A stretch of DNA of 64,000 bases from Psococerastis gibbosa (Eukaryota; Arthropoda; Insecta; Psocodea; Psocidae), in the NCBI GenBank assembly GCA_963971405.1, contig OZ020488.1, positions 24,137,089 to 24,201,088 on the forward strand, in the 5' to 3' direction. Positions 48,111 through 61,019 of this stretch are shown here, piece after piece. The position numbers and the translations under genes were made by a program. The notes beneath the pieces are model-generated. The model was not told the DNA's origin and did not search any database. It saw only the letters and a list, made by a program, of their open reading frames with translations. Every line of letters begins with the position of its first letter. Within the stretch, counting starts at the first letter, position 1.

Positions 48111-49192
48111 TAACCTTTCGGTGCCGTTGGTGGAAAAATAAAAGGAATGAAGTTATTCTGTAAAATAACGAACTTGGACGTACCGGTATGGAAACTTTTA
48201 TTACAGCGACGCATATCCCGCAGCTACTGCTTTAATACAGTAGGGAATCCTCATCTTTGCAGAGGGCTTCATCAGAAGCGGATCTCAAATGTTTGAGTTG
48301 TAACATTGCTCAAACTTGCTTTTAATCAATTGAAAATTTTAATCAGCAAATTTTACTGATGTTCTGAAAGATCTGAGATTGAACATTGATTGGCTCAATA
48401 CCCTCCCGCCAGTTCCCATCAGACCTGCAATTCTTTGCGTGTTCTGTCAAGCTCTTGGCAACCCAAGTTTGGACGACGTAGTCGCGGTTTCGGATCATAG
48501 CAATTGGGTACACATTGTTCACATTGGCCTCTTCATATACTACTGCACTAATGCACATATATCAATATATCATATATCAAAATGCTGTGAAAAATGTCTT
48601 TTTGCTGATACTTTCGATAGATCTACGATTGATATTTCATAAGATATTTTGATGTTTACACTTATAAGGCTTTTTCCCCTTCGAATGTCTCTTAAATAGC
48701 TGTTGAATTACTTCCTGATAAATGATGAAAGGAAAGCAACATAAATTAAAGACTACGTACAGTATGTCGTAGTTAATAATCTGAAGATTGCAAAATGCAA
48801 AATCGCAGGGCCATCTGTCTAACCTTATAGTCTTTGTTGTGTGTTGACGTGCGTTATTTGCTCCGCAACCTTTTTATTGCCCATTTGATTGACTTCTCTC
48901 ATAACCCTTCGATTTATGGACCAGTCTTACTTTCTACATTTATCATTCAATGAACAGTCTCAACTAAAACTAGTAACGCTGACAGCAGTCTGCATTTCCC
49001 AACCTTTACTACCATTTGCCAGACTTAGTACAACTGCTTGGCATACAGTATGGTATATACTTGAACATTTCCTACATAATACAATAATAATGTGTTCAGA
49101 TGTCATTTCTAAAACAAATTTCTTCCTGATAAAGTTAACCTTTGATTTAGGTACGGTAGCACAATATATGCTTCTGAAAGAATTGGAGATAA
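48111..49192. other. No recognised feature
   Basis: AT-rich. Overlapping frames on both strands near 48889-49221 are not recognisable. Confidence 0.4.
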
Positions 49193-49202
49193 TACAAGTG
49201 AC

Positions 49203-51500
49203 CAATAACAGTTCCTTTTAAAAGGCGATTTAATTTTAAAAAGCCAAATGGACAGAGTTTGCAGCCGAAATAGATAGGAACTTAGCAACTATAGATCCAA
49301 AACCAGACAACTACGACAATTTCGTAAAAATAGTTCAAAAAGCCTCACGAAACTATATCCCAAGAGGATGCCGAACGGAATTCATCGCTGGCCTACACCC
49401 TGATGCAAAAGACCTACTTGAACAATATAGGGAGCTATTTAATGCTGATCCCTTCGCCGAAGACACCATTGCAGTAGGTGAAGCTTTGACCGAAGCCATC
49501 TCACAACATAACCGAGAAAAATGGTGCAACCTAGTAGAGTCTCTTGACATGAAGCAGAACAGCAGAAGAGCCTGGAAGATACTAAAAACACTCGATGGAG
49601 AACAAACTAACACAAACCATACGACAACTAATGTCACTGCTAACCAAGTGGCTTCTCAACTCCTGCTAAATGGTAAACCCCCAACCAGACCTCGCAAACA
49701 AAAAATTGTCCGCTGCCGTCAGAAAGAGAGTAACTCACTTGTTAACAGATTTACACGGGAGGAATTAACATCCGCAATTAAAATAATGAAAAATAATCGG
49801 GCGCCTGGTGTTGATGAAATCAGAACAGAACAAGTGAAACACTTTGGGGACAGAACACTACAATGGTTAGCTGAAATGATGACAAACTGTGTGCGGCAAA
49901 AGAAAATCCCAAAACTATGGAGACAAGCCAAAGTTGTCGCCATCCTGAAACCTGGCAAGGAACCCGACAACCCTAAACACTATAGGCCAATCTCACTGCT
50001 CTGTCATCTTTTCAAAGCCCTCGAGCGTATCATACTATCAAGAATTATTCCTTCACTTGATAAGAAGTTGATCCCGGAGCAAGCCGGATTCCGTGAAGGG
50101 AAATCTTGTTGTGGTCAAGTGCTGAATCTCACTCAACACATAGAGAATGGTTTTGAAGAAGGAAAAATCACTGGAGTTGCGTTCATCGACCTATCAGCAG
50201 CATACGATACCGTCAATCACAACAGATTACTACAGAAACTATACAATATCACGTACGACTTTGAATTAACTGAAACAATCAAGTGTTTCCTGGAAAACCG
50301 GCGATTCTATGTTACCCTAAACCAAAAGAAAAGTCGATGGAGAACTCGAAAAAATGGGCTGCCTCAGGGTGGAGTCCTAGCGCCAATTCTCTACAACGTT
50401 TACACTAACGACCAACCAACAACTTGGTTTACAAAACACTTCATATATGCCGATGATACAGCTGTTGCAGCGCAGGATAAAACGTATGAAGCAGTAGAGC
50501 AAAAGCTGGAGCTTGCCCTCGGTTCCCTTGCGAAGTATTATAAGAACAACCTCTTAAAACCAAACCCATCCAAAACGGAAGTATGCGCATTCCATCTCCG
50601 CAACAATTTAGCTAACAGAGAACTGAAAGTAATTTGGGGAAATGAACGACTGAAGCACAACAGCGATCCCAAATATCTAGGAGTAACTTTGGATAGAACC
50701 TTGAACTATAAGAAACATTGCGAGGCCACGAAGATGAAGGTGTTTACCCGAAATAGTATAATAAAGAAGCTAACTGGCAGTTCATGGGGTGCCCAGCCAG
50801 CAACCTTGAGAACCTCCGCTCTTGGGCTTTGTTTCTCTGCGGGTGAATATGCTGCTCCTGTGTGGCACAAGTCGTCCCATGCCAAAGAGGTGGATGTTGC
50901 CCTCAACGAAACAGTACGAACAATTACGGGATGTCTGAAGCCCACGCCACTCGATAAGATGTACCCAATAGCTGGAATTGCTCCCCCTATGATTAGACGA
51001 GCCACAGCTGCTGCGGTCGAGAGAATGAAACAAACCACTAACAGGAAACACGTGATGCATGGCCAAATACCTGCTCCTCGCCGCCTGCCATCTAGAAAAA
51101 GTTTTTTGCGCAGCAGTACACCTATCACAAACACGGCGAGTGACCATCGCATTCAGCTCTGGAGAAGTTTCTACCCGCAGCTGCCCCTACCTCAAGAAAA
51201 ACTAATGGCAGGAGCCAATCTCCCCTATCCCATCTGGCGCACCTTGAATCGCCTTCGCACAGGAACCGCACTCTCCAAGACGACTGCTGCCAGATGGGGG
51301 CTGCTTGCTGCCGACGACGTGCTCTGCGACTGTGGCGCTGTTCAAGACACCCCCCACCTATTGGTCTGCCCTAAACTGCCAAGCCCCTGCACAGCTGACG
51401 ATTTATTTGAAGCTAATGACAAGGCCGTCCAAGCTGCTCAATATTGGACTATATCAATGCGTGTTACTGGACACGCGAAGTAAGTAAGTAAGTAAGTAAG
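49203..51500 (+). mobile_element. 5'-truncated jockey-superfamily LINE
   Basis: A 2.3-kb insertion flanked by the exact 10-bp duplication tacaagtgac (49193-49202 and 51501-51510). It ends in a (TAAG)n tail at 51480-51500 that starts at the stop codon of the reverse transcriptase. The 5' endonuclease region is absent, as in target-primed insertions that stop early. An exact target duplication and an unbroken frame point to a recent insertion. Confidence 0.88.
49240..51483 (+). CDS. LINE reverse transcriptase, 5'-truncated
   Basis: An open frame of 747 codons with no native start, because the element is truncated; a stop at 49237 precedes it. In order: a helical lead-in (KAKWTEFAAEIDRN), RT fingers with RAPGVDEI and YRPISLL, the catalytic FIDLSAAYDTV (about residue 314), GLPQGGVLAPILYNVYTND, the YADD box at about 403, NPSKTEV, and YLGVTLDRTL. 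The tail carries GEYAAPVW and a Cys/His motif CDCG...HLLVCP near the end. This is the layout of jockey/CR1-group non-LTR retrotransposons; the exact clade needs a tree. It catalyses reverse transcription at a nicked target, but here it lacks its endonuclease. The frame is intact throughout. Confidence 0.88.
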   Translation, partial: KAKWTEFAAEIDRNLATIDPKPDNYDNFVKIVQKASRNYIPRGCRTEFIAGLHPDAKDLLEQYRELFNADPFAEDTIAVGEALTEAISQHNREKWCNLVESLDMKQNSRRAWKILKTLDGEQTNTNHTTTNVTANQVASQLLLNGKPPTRPRKQKIVRCRQKESNSLVNRFTREELTSAIKIMKNNRAPGVDEIRTEQVKHFGDRTLQWLAEMMTNCVRQKKIPKLWRQAKVVAILKPGKEPDNPKHYRPISLLCHLFKALERIILSRIIPSLDKKLIPEQAGFREGKSCCGQVLNLTQHIENGFEEGKITGVAFIDLSAAYDTVNHNRLLQKLYNITYDFELTETIKCFLENRRFYVTLNQKKSRWRTRKNGLPQGGVLAPILYNVYTNDQPTTWFTKHFIYADDTAVAAQDKTYEAVEQKLELALGSLAKYYKNNLLKPNPSKTEVCAFHLRNNLANRELKVIWGNERLKHNSDPKYLGVTLDRTLNYKKHCEATKMKVFTRNSIIKKLTGSSWGAQPATLRTSALGLCFSAGEYAAPVWHKSSHAKEVDVALNETVRTITGCLKPTPLDKMYPIAGIAPPMIRRATAAAVERMKQTTNRKHVMHGQIPAPRRLPSRKSFLRSSTPITNTASDHRIQLWRSFYPQLPLPQEKLMAGANLPYPIWRTLNRLRTGTALSKTTAARWGLLAADDVLCDCGAVQDTPHLLVCPKLPSPCTADDLFEANDKAVQAAQYWTISMRVTGHAK

Positions 51501-51510
51501 TACAAGTGAC

Positions 51511-54500
51511 TATTGTATGTTATTTAACATAGTTTCAAAATCGAACCCCCTGGGCAACGACATTTAATTTAAATATTTATTAAATATATTTATCAAGTGT
51601 ATATTTAAAATCATTGGCTGAAGGTCCAACAACGGCAACAAAGGGCATCAATCTTATCAACTCAACATAATAGCCTGGGTCCACCCAACCCAAATGGGTA
51701 CCTTATTGCCTTCACCGGTGGGGAAAATCGCGGCTCCCGGACATGGTGACCACAAAATCCCAAACATAGCTGCGTTCAAGAGAGAGGATTCTCTGTCGGT
51801 TCTGAGGTTTTTATGCACCATCAATATAGTTTAGAGCTACGTTTTAAAAGAAACCACGAGTATAGTATGGGATTCCTATAGCTGAAGGCCTTTTTGTAAG
51901 CACAGGCTATAAAGCAAAGCCTGTCCGCAGCCAACTAAAAGAGTCCTTTCAGCGTATCAGGGTAAAAATGTCACTAAACTGACAGGCAAGGAGTTGTCAA
52001 CTTGAAGTACGGTACGGTAATTTGTTTTTGAATGTCCGGAACAAGGCCAGGCGAGAGTGCAGTAATTTGACATGCATGCTTTAAGAATAAGGAAACTTGA
52101 AGTTGAACGGCTTACGAGTTATGACAGAAATTATGCTGAAAATTGTTTTCGATGATTTTCCGATACTTTGGGACAAGGTAAAACGTTACAAATGTTTCCA
52201 TCGGATTTACAATTTTCAAGGCATAGACTTCAGTAGGAGCCAGACCTTTGAAGATTGAAGTGTGTTTCATTAAGAATAGCAATAAATTTGTGAGAATTTG
52301 TGCCCCCTCACAGCGGCGTGCGCGTGTAGGACTCAAGGGAAAAAGGAAGAAAAAACCACTTGAGAGAAAATCGTACACCTCCACTACATTTTTTTACAAA
52401 GTCGAATTTACATGAAATGTCGATTATAGAGCCACAAAATGAGAGTATAAGAAGAAAAACTGCTGCTTTACACTTTGATACCTACTATGCACTATGCTGT
52501 AGCCGGCACTTACCCAATTTAGCCACAGTGTTTGAAGGCGGGTATTTTTTTCACACCTTCAAAACTGGTGGCTAAACGGTGTTGGTGCCTCCTCTGTGAA
52601 ATTTCCTGAGAAATTCGACTTTGTACAAAAAACGGGGAGTAGTCCGATTTGTTCTTGAAGACTTTTTAAAAGGTTTGTTAGGAGTAATTGTAGGATTGAA
52701 GCCCATTTAAGGTTCGAACATCAGGTTTGACATTAAGGAAGGTCAAATGCTCTCAGCGTACAATCGAGAAAAAGGGGAATAGAGGGAAACTTTATCACGG
52801 CCGTTGGTATCCAGTTTCAATGACTTTTAGAAGTGTCTCCTCCAGAAAAGTGGACATTGGCTACGGAAAGTGTGAATTGTGCTTTTTAGTGGTATAGGTG
52901 CCAAAGAACAATAAGTAGGTACTTTGTTTGGAAAGTTAACTTTATTACCGTCCTCGGTCTATGTTTTTTAACTGGCTTATGTTTTTTAACAAATTTTCAT
53001 AAGAAAAATGTTGTCTGCCTTCTATTCAAGGAAAATGTGGGGGAAAAAAATAGAACGCATTTTTTTTCTGTGTTAAAAAAATCAAAATTAGAGTGTTGCC
53101 GTTATAATTTTAAAATGTCTCGGAGTTAAGAGTGCAGGAATAGGTTGTTGGGTAATTTTCGACAGTTGGCCGCCTGACAAAACCAAGAAATGAACGTTGG
53201 CGATAAATTAATGTCTCTGCGAAACCTTTGTCTCATTCCAAAAGCTTCGGTCAATTTTTGCGTCCCCCTTGGCCCCAGGGTCACTGCCACACCGGAGCGC
53301 TACACACCTGTTTAGTCTAAAGGTAGAGTTCCTAGATTTAATGACAGTAACAAATGCAAAAAGGCAATTTTTAAATACGGTATGTATACGGCGTACGTCA
53401 AGTGGCTGGAAACAAAATTATCAAACGATTCAATAAAAGTTATTTTGATCGCTGACATGTCAATTACGGAAGTAAAAACTGAATAACAATGAAGTTTATA
53501 CCCCCGTCTACTCCATGTGTCCCAACTGACATGTTCAGCACAGCGCGTGTTTCTGACACGCTTTGTGATGTAAGCATCAGCAATATTTCAAAATATATAT
53601 AGGGAAATTACATCTGTCACTTGAAATTAGTGAACTTTTGGATGAGAATGGGGAATTAATCTACGATACGGTTCAGTTACAGCTTACTGCTGAGCATACT
53701 GGTCTGCCGTGGTAATAAAAAATGACGAAAGTACACTTTGGGGTATATTGGTATCTTTGAAAGCGGGATAGTACCAGCTATCCAAATAGGCATGGAGGAA
53801 TTAAATCCCAGATTTTTTTTATATAGTAGTTAAACGTGAGAAGATATTCAACAACTTCTGTACCATCGCCCTATTGGCACAAATGACACCACCGCCACGA
53901 CGTATTGGCAGAAGAAAAATCATTCATATCTTCCTGTTTGCACGAAAACGGCGATCAGTACATGTATAATGTTTGCAGATACGAGTTCACGTTGTTCTTC
54001 CCTATCAACTTGTCACTTTTTGTTACTAACTCTAAAGTTTTTTTTTTTTTTTAGGCGCGGGACTCTTTCGAGTATCTGCGCCGGTCGGTGTGTGTGTGCG
54101 GAAATCATGGGTGGTTTAGAATGGTTTTCCTCTAAAGTCGATCTGGTGTAGGGCGATTTCAGAAAGGTACCGACCCCACTTCGCGGAGCGGCCGTTTTTC
54201 CTTTACTTGTAAATGATAACATATTCCACTATTAAAGTATATTTACTAAAACACATTTCGGACAAGCGCCGACCCCCCTTTAAAACGTTTTATAGACGAC
54301 TATCATGAAGTTACGTGCAAGTATCACATTATTTCCACTTTGACTGGCCGCCATCTAGAAATCGTTCATTTGTCGTAAAACGTTTCCTATTTTCCTATTT
54401 TCGTGGAAAAAATACGGGTGTTCAGTCACATTTTATTCCATCTCTCTCAACCAATATTAACTATGATATTAATTTTTTAAGGTTTTGATCGGCCGCCATC

Positions 54501-54886
54501 TTAAAATTAAATGGTATATGGGCTGGTTAGGTGTGTAGATAGATAGATAGATAGATAGAAAAACCGTGTATTTCCCAACAAGAAATAGGTAGATATAAAA
54601 TTTCAAGCTGTGCCCCCTCAAGCCAGTATTCCACTGGTCGATATTCAGTCATAAGTTAAGTATCTACATAATAGTCTCCTTAAAACAAACATCTCAACTT
54701 TTTTTAATCACAAATGACGGAATATTGATCAGTGGAATACACGCCTAAACGAACTTGATACGAAGTCCGATTACTACCTACTACTACTATATTCCTTGAA
54801 TTGACTGTGTACCTTAGAACACCTAATAAGCTTCCTTAAATATCAACATGTTATGACTGTATAAATACAAAATTCGAGAAAGGTGT
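51511..54886. other. No supported gene
   Basis: AT-rich. Poly-T followed by AG at 54037-54054 looks like a splice acceptor, but the frames after it are short. A (GATA)n run lies at 54537-54558. Minus frame 52384-52112 (90 codons) is unrecognised. No repeat termini identified. Confidence 0.4.
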
Positions 54887-55123
54887 TTAATTCTTTTCAC
54901 CTAGACCAGAGCTGACATGTATCATGTTATTCATGTACACAAAAGTCAGCGTCAAAATCATTAATCCAAACATAAGGGCAACAGACAACCAAATTATTCC
55001 TTCGCAGGAAGGAAAATTAATTGCAGTAACTTTTGGTATCTTTGTTATAGCGAAGAAATTGGACGAACCTTGCGTGTGCAGCCAACCATTGTTCTTCACG
55101 AAATGGTTTTCAAGTCTTGACAT
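54887..55123 (-). CDS. Possible C-terminal exon with one membrane segment
   Basis: A minus frame of 78 codons. The first half is polar (SRLENHFVKNNGWLHTQG); then comes a strongly hydrophobic stretch of about 22 residues (GIIWLSVALMFGLMILTLTF) and a short tail ending GLGEKN. An AG that could be an acceptor lies just upstream (gtactgtgtaag). This would fit the last exon of a type I membrane protein, but I found no upstream exon I can join to it and recognise no family. Chance remains likely. Confidence 0.2.
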   Translation of the reverse strand: MSRLENHFVKNNGWLHTQGSSNFFAITKIPKVTAINFPSCEGIIWLSVALMFGLMILTLTFVYMNNMIHVSSGLGEKN

Positions 55124-55488
55124 GCTTACACAGTACGTAACCAGATAATATAGAATAGGCTAATCCGTTTTGTGGCTTTGCCTCTTTGGTAGTATGATAA
55201 TAAAAACAAAAAATGAGATATTGGACAAATGCAGTTAACTGTTAAATTGTTGCTAGAATAACAGAAAATAAAATAAATGCAGTAACTACTGTATTTATAG
55301 TACATACCGGATTTGATTTGAACTTAAAATTGAGTGGTTTTTCAAAGTAAAGTGGCTAACTGAAATTAACTCAAGTAATCTGGGATAGTTAAGGGTCCTT
55401 TTGTAGCAGGCGAATGCGAAAGCGTAAGCAGGTGCTGCCGCAGAAAATTCATGGCGCAGTTTTGGGGCTGTTGTAAATAATACGCTTA

Positions 55489-56243
55489 TTACTTTCCAAT
55501 TTATACGTGGCATAAGGAAAGCTTTGTGATGGTGAAATTTTCGATTACGAGATTTTAACGGATTTACACGTTTTCAGGTCCCAGGAACCAAAAAAAAAAA
55601 AAAAAAAAAAAAAAAATGGTTTTTACGAAATGTCTGTCTGTCGTTCTGTCTGTCTGTTCATCGATTTCCGGGCAAACTACTCGGTCCATTTTGATGAAAT
55701 TTAGCATGTAGGTTTACAAAAATCATACCTCGGGGCCATTTTTTTTTTAAATTTGGGCCAATTCAATTAGGGGAGGTTTTATTCCCAAAAAACTACAAAA
55801 AAAGCCTAAAAAAATTAAAAAAAAATAATAATAATAACTAAATTTTAATGAAAAATTACTAAAAAATAATTTTTCTACGAAACCTTTCCATCGATGATTT
55901 CTACCTGCAGGCATGTTTTAGGTGTGAAATTGAGTAACGAAACCTGACAGGTTGTTTTCCCAAAAAAACTATTATGTTTTGCACAAAAAATGATAGAAAA
56001 TTCGCGCTCAAATGCATTGCGTGCCCTGCCATTATTGCTGTATGGTAATTAATGTGTTGGTCTGACCTATCTAGAATTTATCTCACCTGCAGTGACGTCA
56101 GGTGGACAACCCCCCCCCCCCCCCCCCGAGATATCGGAAAGTTAACCACTGGAAAATTATTTACCATGAAATTACTCATATTCTCTATCTACTAATGTTG
56201 ATAAATTGGAAAGCATGTTCGAGCAAACTCGGACCGGTTCTTT
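55489..56243 (+). repeat. 0.85-kb dispersed repeat, copy 5
   Basis: Starts attactttccaatttatacg and ends ctcggaccggttctttt. It lacks part of the interior and has a 27-30 base A-run at 55589-55616. C-run at 56111-56127. Otherwise collinear with copies 2 and 4. Confidence 0.8.
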
Positions 56244-56910
56244 TCATACATGCTGCCCATATTAAGCATATACAGGAAGATTTAGCTGTTGAAATGAAAA
56301 AGAATTAAAAGGAGTTCTTGGGGGCAGACAAATTTGCAATATTTATTCCGCTTTCTCCTGATGTACTTCATTAGAAAGCCCAGTATTAGGGCTTATACTG
56401 TAGGCCGTGTATTGTATAATAGTTCAGGTGTACGACGTACGTACGAGATGTCCTGTATAGATTCCCTCTTAAGGGGAGACGTCTTCATGATTAATTGGAA
56501 CTGATAATTTTTGGAGTAGATAATAACAAAACCACTCTGCAAATATATCATACAGTAAATGCTACTGCTTATATAATAACTTATATTAGTCTCTGGGGCA
56601 AGTCAAGTCGTCGTATTTCACTAATTTCAGCTTCAGGCAAGCATACGAATACTGTAGCCCATATTTTGAGATTTATACAGTTGGTAGCCAATACCATATA
56701 ACCTACAACCGGTTTTAGTTTAAAAAGTTACACGTGACCGTAGTGCCGAAATTGTAATGCTTCTGAACTTGAAATGAGCCGAGTGTGGCCATAACCTACG
56801 GAGAGGCCATAAACTGCGAACCATGAATTTTCCTCGGAAACATTTGGGGATACGGTATAAAAAATCTGAGTAACAGCATGTACTGTATGTAAATACCAAG
56901 GTACCTAGTG
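56244..56910. other. No recognised feature
   Basis: AT-rich spacer between two repeats. Nothing supportable seen. Confidence 0.45.
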
Positions 56911-57091
56911 AAGCAGTAGAATCCGGGATTATAGGCAGTGGTCGATCGGAAAGCATACTTCCAAACGTTTCGTCAACATCTGCGGTCGACATCTTCAGTG
57001 GAACTGCGTAGATTTATAAGATTTTTTTCGCAGGCTCAGCAGCAACTGTAAGGGCAAGGGGATCACATCGACCAAAGCCTATCTACTGCTT
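56911..57091. mobile_element. Foldback MITE, CAGTAGAA family
   Basis: Left arm AAGCAGTAGAATCCGGGATT, right arm aaagcctatctactgctt. The interior (cttccaaacgtttcgtcaac, then actgcgtagatttataagat) closely matches the 14639 copy. The shared flank atcacgtaactccggccgtga beyond the right arm suggests the real unit extends to about 57113. Confidence 0.75.
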
Positions 57092-57113
57092 CATCACGTA
57101 ACTCCGGCCGTGA

Positions 57114-60100
57114 TTTAAGTGCCTATTATTAGTATTGTATTCCATAAAAGGTTGAGACTTGTTGTAACTTTTTTTTAGCAAAATGTCAAAATGCATAAAC
57201 CCCCATTATTCAGGTATATTTTTTCAAAAAATTTCCTCGGGGGGCCTCTTGTTTTCAGTTATTGTATTTCGTCTGTAAAAAAATTAAATTGTGTCGACCC
57301 ATCCAAAAAAAGCCCCTGAGGTAAGTCTTTAAGCAATGAAGCTTGAGCTTAATTAATTTAAATAATAATTAAGTTATGGTGCGCAAATTATAGGGTTGAA
57401 CTTACGTCGTTAGCCTTTTGAGAAGAAGGTTTCGATAGGCTACTTTTAGATATCCAGAACATCGCGCCCCCCATAATTTAATGGCAATCCTTGGGCCGAT
57501 TTGCCGGTTCACTGCCGAGGGGCGTATTGGGAGGGTGCCATCGGAATAACGAACGCAGGGAAGCATAGAGGCAGGAGAAAAAATTTCAAGAGGTGCTGGG
57601 AAGAGGGATTCTGTCGTGGATGAAAAACTTGTATTTCTTCTTCTGTGAAATTAGTATTCAAAAAGGCACAGAATGGTTTTACAGAGTTGAAAATGGATCT
57701 TTCAAATTATTTTGGGTGTACTTAGGATTATTTTAAAAACAAGCAAATGTACTATTCGTCCTGATAAAGATTTATAATACATTAATGACCCAGATTACAG
57801 CACACTAATATTTATTCGATCGAAGAAATATTTGGATAGCTTATTTTTATTATTTTTACGATTTGAATATGATATTTTGAATTTCTGTAGGCCTAGGCAT
57901 AACACGTTTCAATTTTTCTTAGCCGGCTATTCCACTTGTCAATATTTCGACATATTTTGTGCATGAATAATTGATGCGATTTTTGATTTTGAGTAAAGAA
58001 AAAATTTCATCAATTATTGAAGAAAATCAGAGAAGTGGAATAGCAGCCTTTAGACTATAATGTATTGAATCGAACATTGTAACATTGCTAGAGTAAGGAA
58101 TATTGTATAATAAAAATATTATATTGTACTAGAATAGAAATGGTACCTAATATTGTGTTGCATATTTTGGGACACAATTTGTTCCCATAATTGCTTAAAA
58201 ATTTACGGGAATCTCACGTTAAGGCGAAGATTTAAAAGTATTTTGTGAACCAACGACGATCTAGTCTTTTTGACATAATTAATTAATTCTTCGTTTTGCA
58301 TCAGCCAATATACGAAATTGGTAATATGAAAAATTCATAAAAAATACAAGCTTTCTCAAACCGTAGACATCATTCACCCGGCTGAATAAACTTACTACTA
58401 TCATATTGCATCAAATCAATATACAGTAGAGCACTATATCGTGTTTTTTAGAGTAATAATATTTCAGGTGAGAAAATGTAAATATACAGCGAAAGCTTGC
58501 ATTTTTTTCAATTTTTACTCTGACCATTTTCATTACTTTGCGGCTGCAGAACGAGGAATTAATATGTCATCCATCAAAAACTCTAGGCCGTCCTTTTTTT
58601 ACAAAATATTATGAAATCTGTGCCTTATTGCTCAATAAAGTGACTCACAGAAAACGACTCACGCAAAAGAAAGCGGCATGTACATGTTGTATATAAACGT
58701 ACGTTATTTCTGAGTCTGTAAAGACATCACATGCACATTCACACAACATAACATTATACTGCAGAGTAAATTTTTAGTTGTTGATGGATATGCAGTGGAG
58801 TGACAGTACATACTATATACGTGCACTGATTTACAGATAGAGATAAAATTTGAACTGAAGCACAAGTTTTCAGCATAAAGTTTTTTTTTTAAATCTTGTA
58901 CAAGCTATTAAAATAGCATAGCCTATCATTCAGCCCATAATAAGGGTATATGAAACCCCTGGATAAAATTCTATTCATCTATTGGCTGTTATCAATTGGG
59001 GGCTAATTATTATCAAATGATGATGCAATAGAGCCAGTCAGGCGATAATCGGTCGCAACATTAATGTTTGACTATTCGAACATTTTAAGGATAGGTATAC
59101 AACAGTACGTTCTCTAGTTCACTACGCAGCCTACCTACCTAGGCATAATAAAGTACAACACCAATGTTGATAATAGGCCTGTATACGCAAATTATGTTTA
59201 ATCACTCACCTATAGATAATCGGAGATCACCATGTTAGAAAAATAACGATGCTAATAATAAACCTAACATCACTACGCACTGAACTAGCCCTACACGATA
59301 CGTCATAAGGTTCGGGAGTCCTATCTATAACTTTACATCATTCAAATAATAACCAAATAACTAGCCAAAACTTCGCGAAAACTATAGAAAACTCAAGTTT
59401 TCTTTCACAAGAAAAGCGAGCGACAACTGACGGAAAGCTGGGAAAAACGAGCGCGCGTTTACGGGCGCTTTGCCCAATACAACCGTTCGTAGCTGAGAGT
59501 TTCCTGCAATAGGTAGAACCAATGCTCGTACCCAGGAGCTTGCGTTTATGTGTTACTATTTGCCAATGTAATTACTGCTCCAGTGTGTGCTAATTAAAGT
59601 CGTAATGCCAACTGTTATTAGTGTTAGCAGCGGACAATTAATGTCTTAAGGAGCTGTAGATAGTGGGCATGATTGCGAGGCATATTTTAGTCTAATGATT
59701 AGTCTTAGTTCATTTAACTTAGCCCCCTTCAATATGAGTCATTTCAATTCTAAATTCACTGTTGGGGTTATTGGTGAACCCCATGATTCCATCTACAGGC
59801 CAGTCCATCACCTGTCCAACATTTTAGAATGCCAATAACGTTATTTTACAAAAGTGTTTGATCATGAGATGCCAACTATCATTACAGGCGTACACCACCA
59901 CCATTGATTGATTGCTTTTAATTAGGTTCTGAAGCAGGCTACGACTCAGTGGAAACCAATTTAGGTAATCATAGAATAGCTAAATGTATACTAACTCTAA
60001 ATTGCATTAAAAAAAACGGGTAATGGGGATATTGTGATATCACCCGAATTAACTGATGTCAATTATACATTTTGTCAACTTCATGTTACATAGTTGCATA

Positions 60101-60932
60101 TATTTATGAATGTCACGATATATAGTACCGTACATTGAGCGTTACTAGGTGGATAAAGTTGAAGGTTTTTGTGCATTTGAGCTAATTTAGCCGTCAGGTT
60201 CCTTAAAAATGTTTACACTCTTAATTAGTGAACGGTAATGTATTTTAATTTCATTACTAGGTTAATTATTTGGATTGGAAAATTCTGAAGTACCGCCTTA
60301 AAAAAAAAAAAAAAAAAAAAAAAAAACACATAGAAACGCAAGTAGTATCAAGATATACAAAATCGTCTTCTGTAAGCAATTAGTTCAAATGAAAAATTGT
60401 GTATCCACAAGTAGCCTAAGCATGAAATCGTGAAATCGGTTTATACAGTACGTGGGCATTAACAATGAGGTATTGTAGCACATAATATCATGTAGACTTT
60501 CTAACAGAAGGGTGGGTGAATTCTCAACATGTAAAAACCACATATACCATTAACGTCATAGCCTCAAGGATGCAAAAAACTAATCATACACAGAGCAAAG
60601 AGAACGGCTTGAGGCTTCCACAACAAAGAGCTCTAAAGCCAAAATAAACAGACACAAGTCGGGTGCTGCAGACAACCGGTTTTACAACCGTCCAAGTCAG
60701 AAACATACATGATTCACACAATTTTATATTATCCGCTCGGGTCTCGGGAGTCTACCTTGAATACCAATTACGATATTTATTTATAATGTGAATTGTTTTT
60801 CGTACGGTAGGCTACTCATTGCGTAACCCAACATCACTACTCATAAACTAGATGAAACGGCAACTTGAGCCGAAAGTATCCAAATTACCTATTATGACCA
60901 AGGATTAATATTTCCTTGTAAGTAGCCGACAC
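57114..60932. other. No supported gene
   Basis: 3.8 kb of AT-rich DNA. It has an A-run at 60300-60326 and a small GC-richer, CpG-bearing patch at 59440-59480 (gagcgcgcgtttacgggcgc) that could be a promoter. No frame of note and no repeat ends recognised. Confidence 0.4.
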
Positions 60933-61011
60933 CAAGGCCGTGCCCAGGTTTTGATTTCGGGGGGGGGGGGGGGTCCCGACCCCATTGGACCGCCCCCTGG
61001 GCACGGCCATG
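60933..61011. mobile_element. Short hAT-like MITE
   Basis: Only 79 bp: CAAGGCCGTGCCCAGG, a G-run and a short core, then CCTGGGCACGGCCATG. It is flanked by the exact 8-bp duplication gccgacac (60925-60932 and 61012-61019). The termini match MITEs A and C of the 2.5-5.7 kb cluster. Confidence 0.88.
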
Positions 61012-61019
61012 GCCGACAC

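Noticed and set aside
49353-49970. Minus-strand frames of 83-94 codons over the LINE
   Set aside because: Shadows of the reverse transcriptase frame on the other strand.
54537-54558. (GATA)n run
   Set aside because: Simple microsatellite with no structure beyond the repeat.
55295-55513. Minus frame with FSAAAPAYAFAFACYKRTL, considered as an upstream exon for the membrane segment at 54887
   Set aside because: No splice sites joining the two in phase could be confirmed, and the resemblance to a known luminal domain was too weak.
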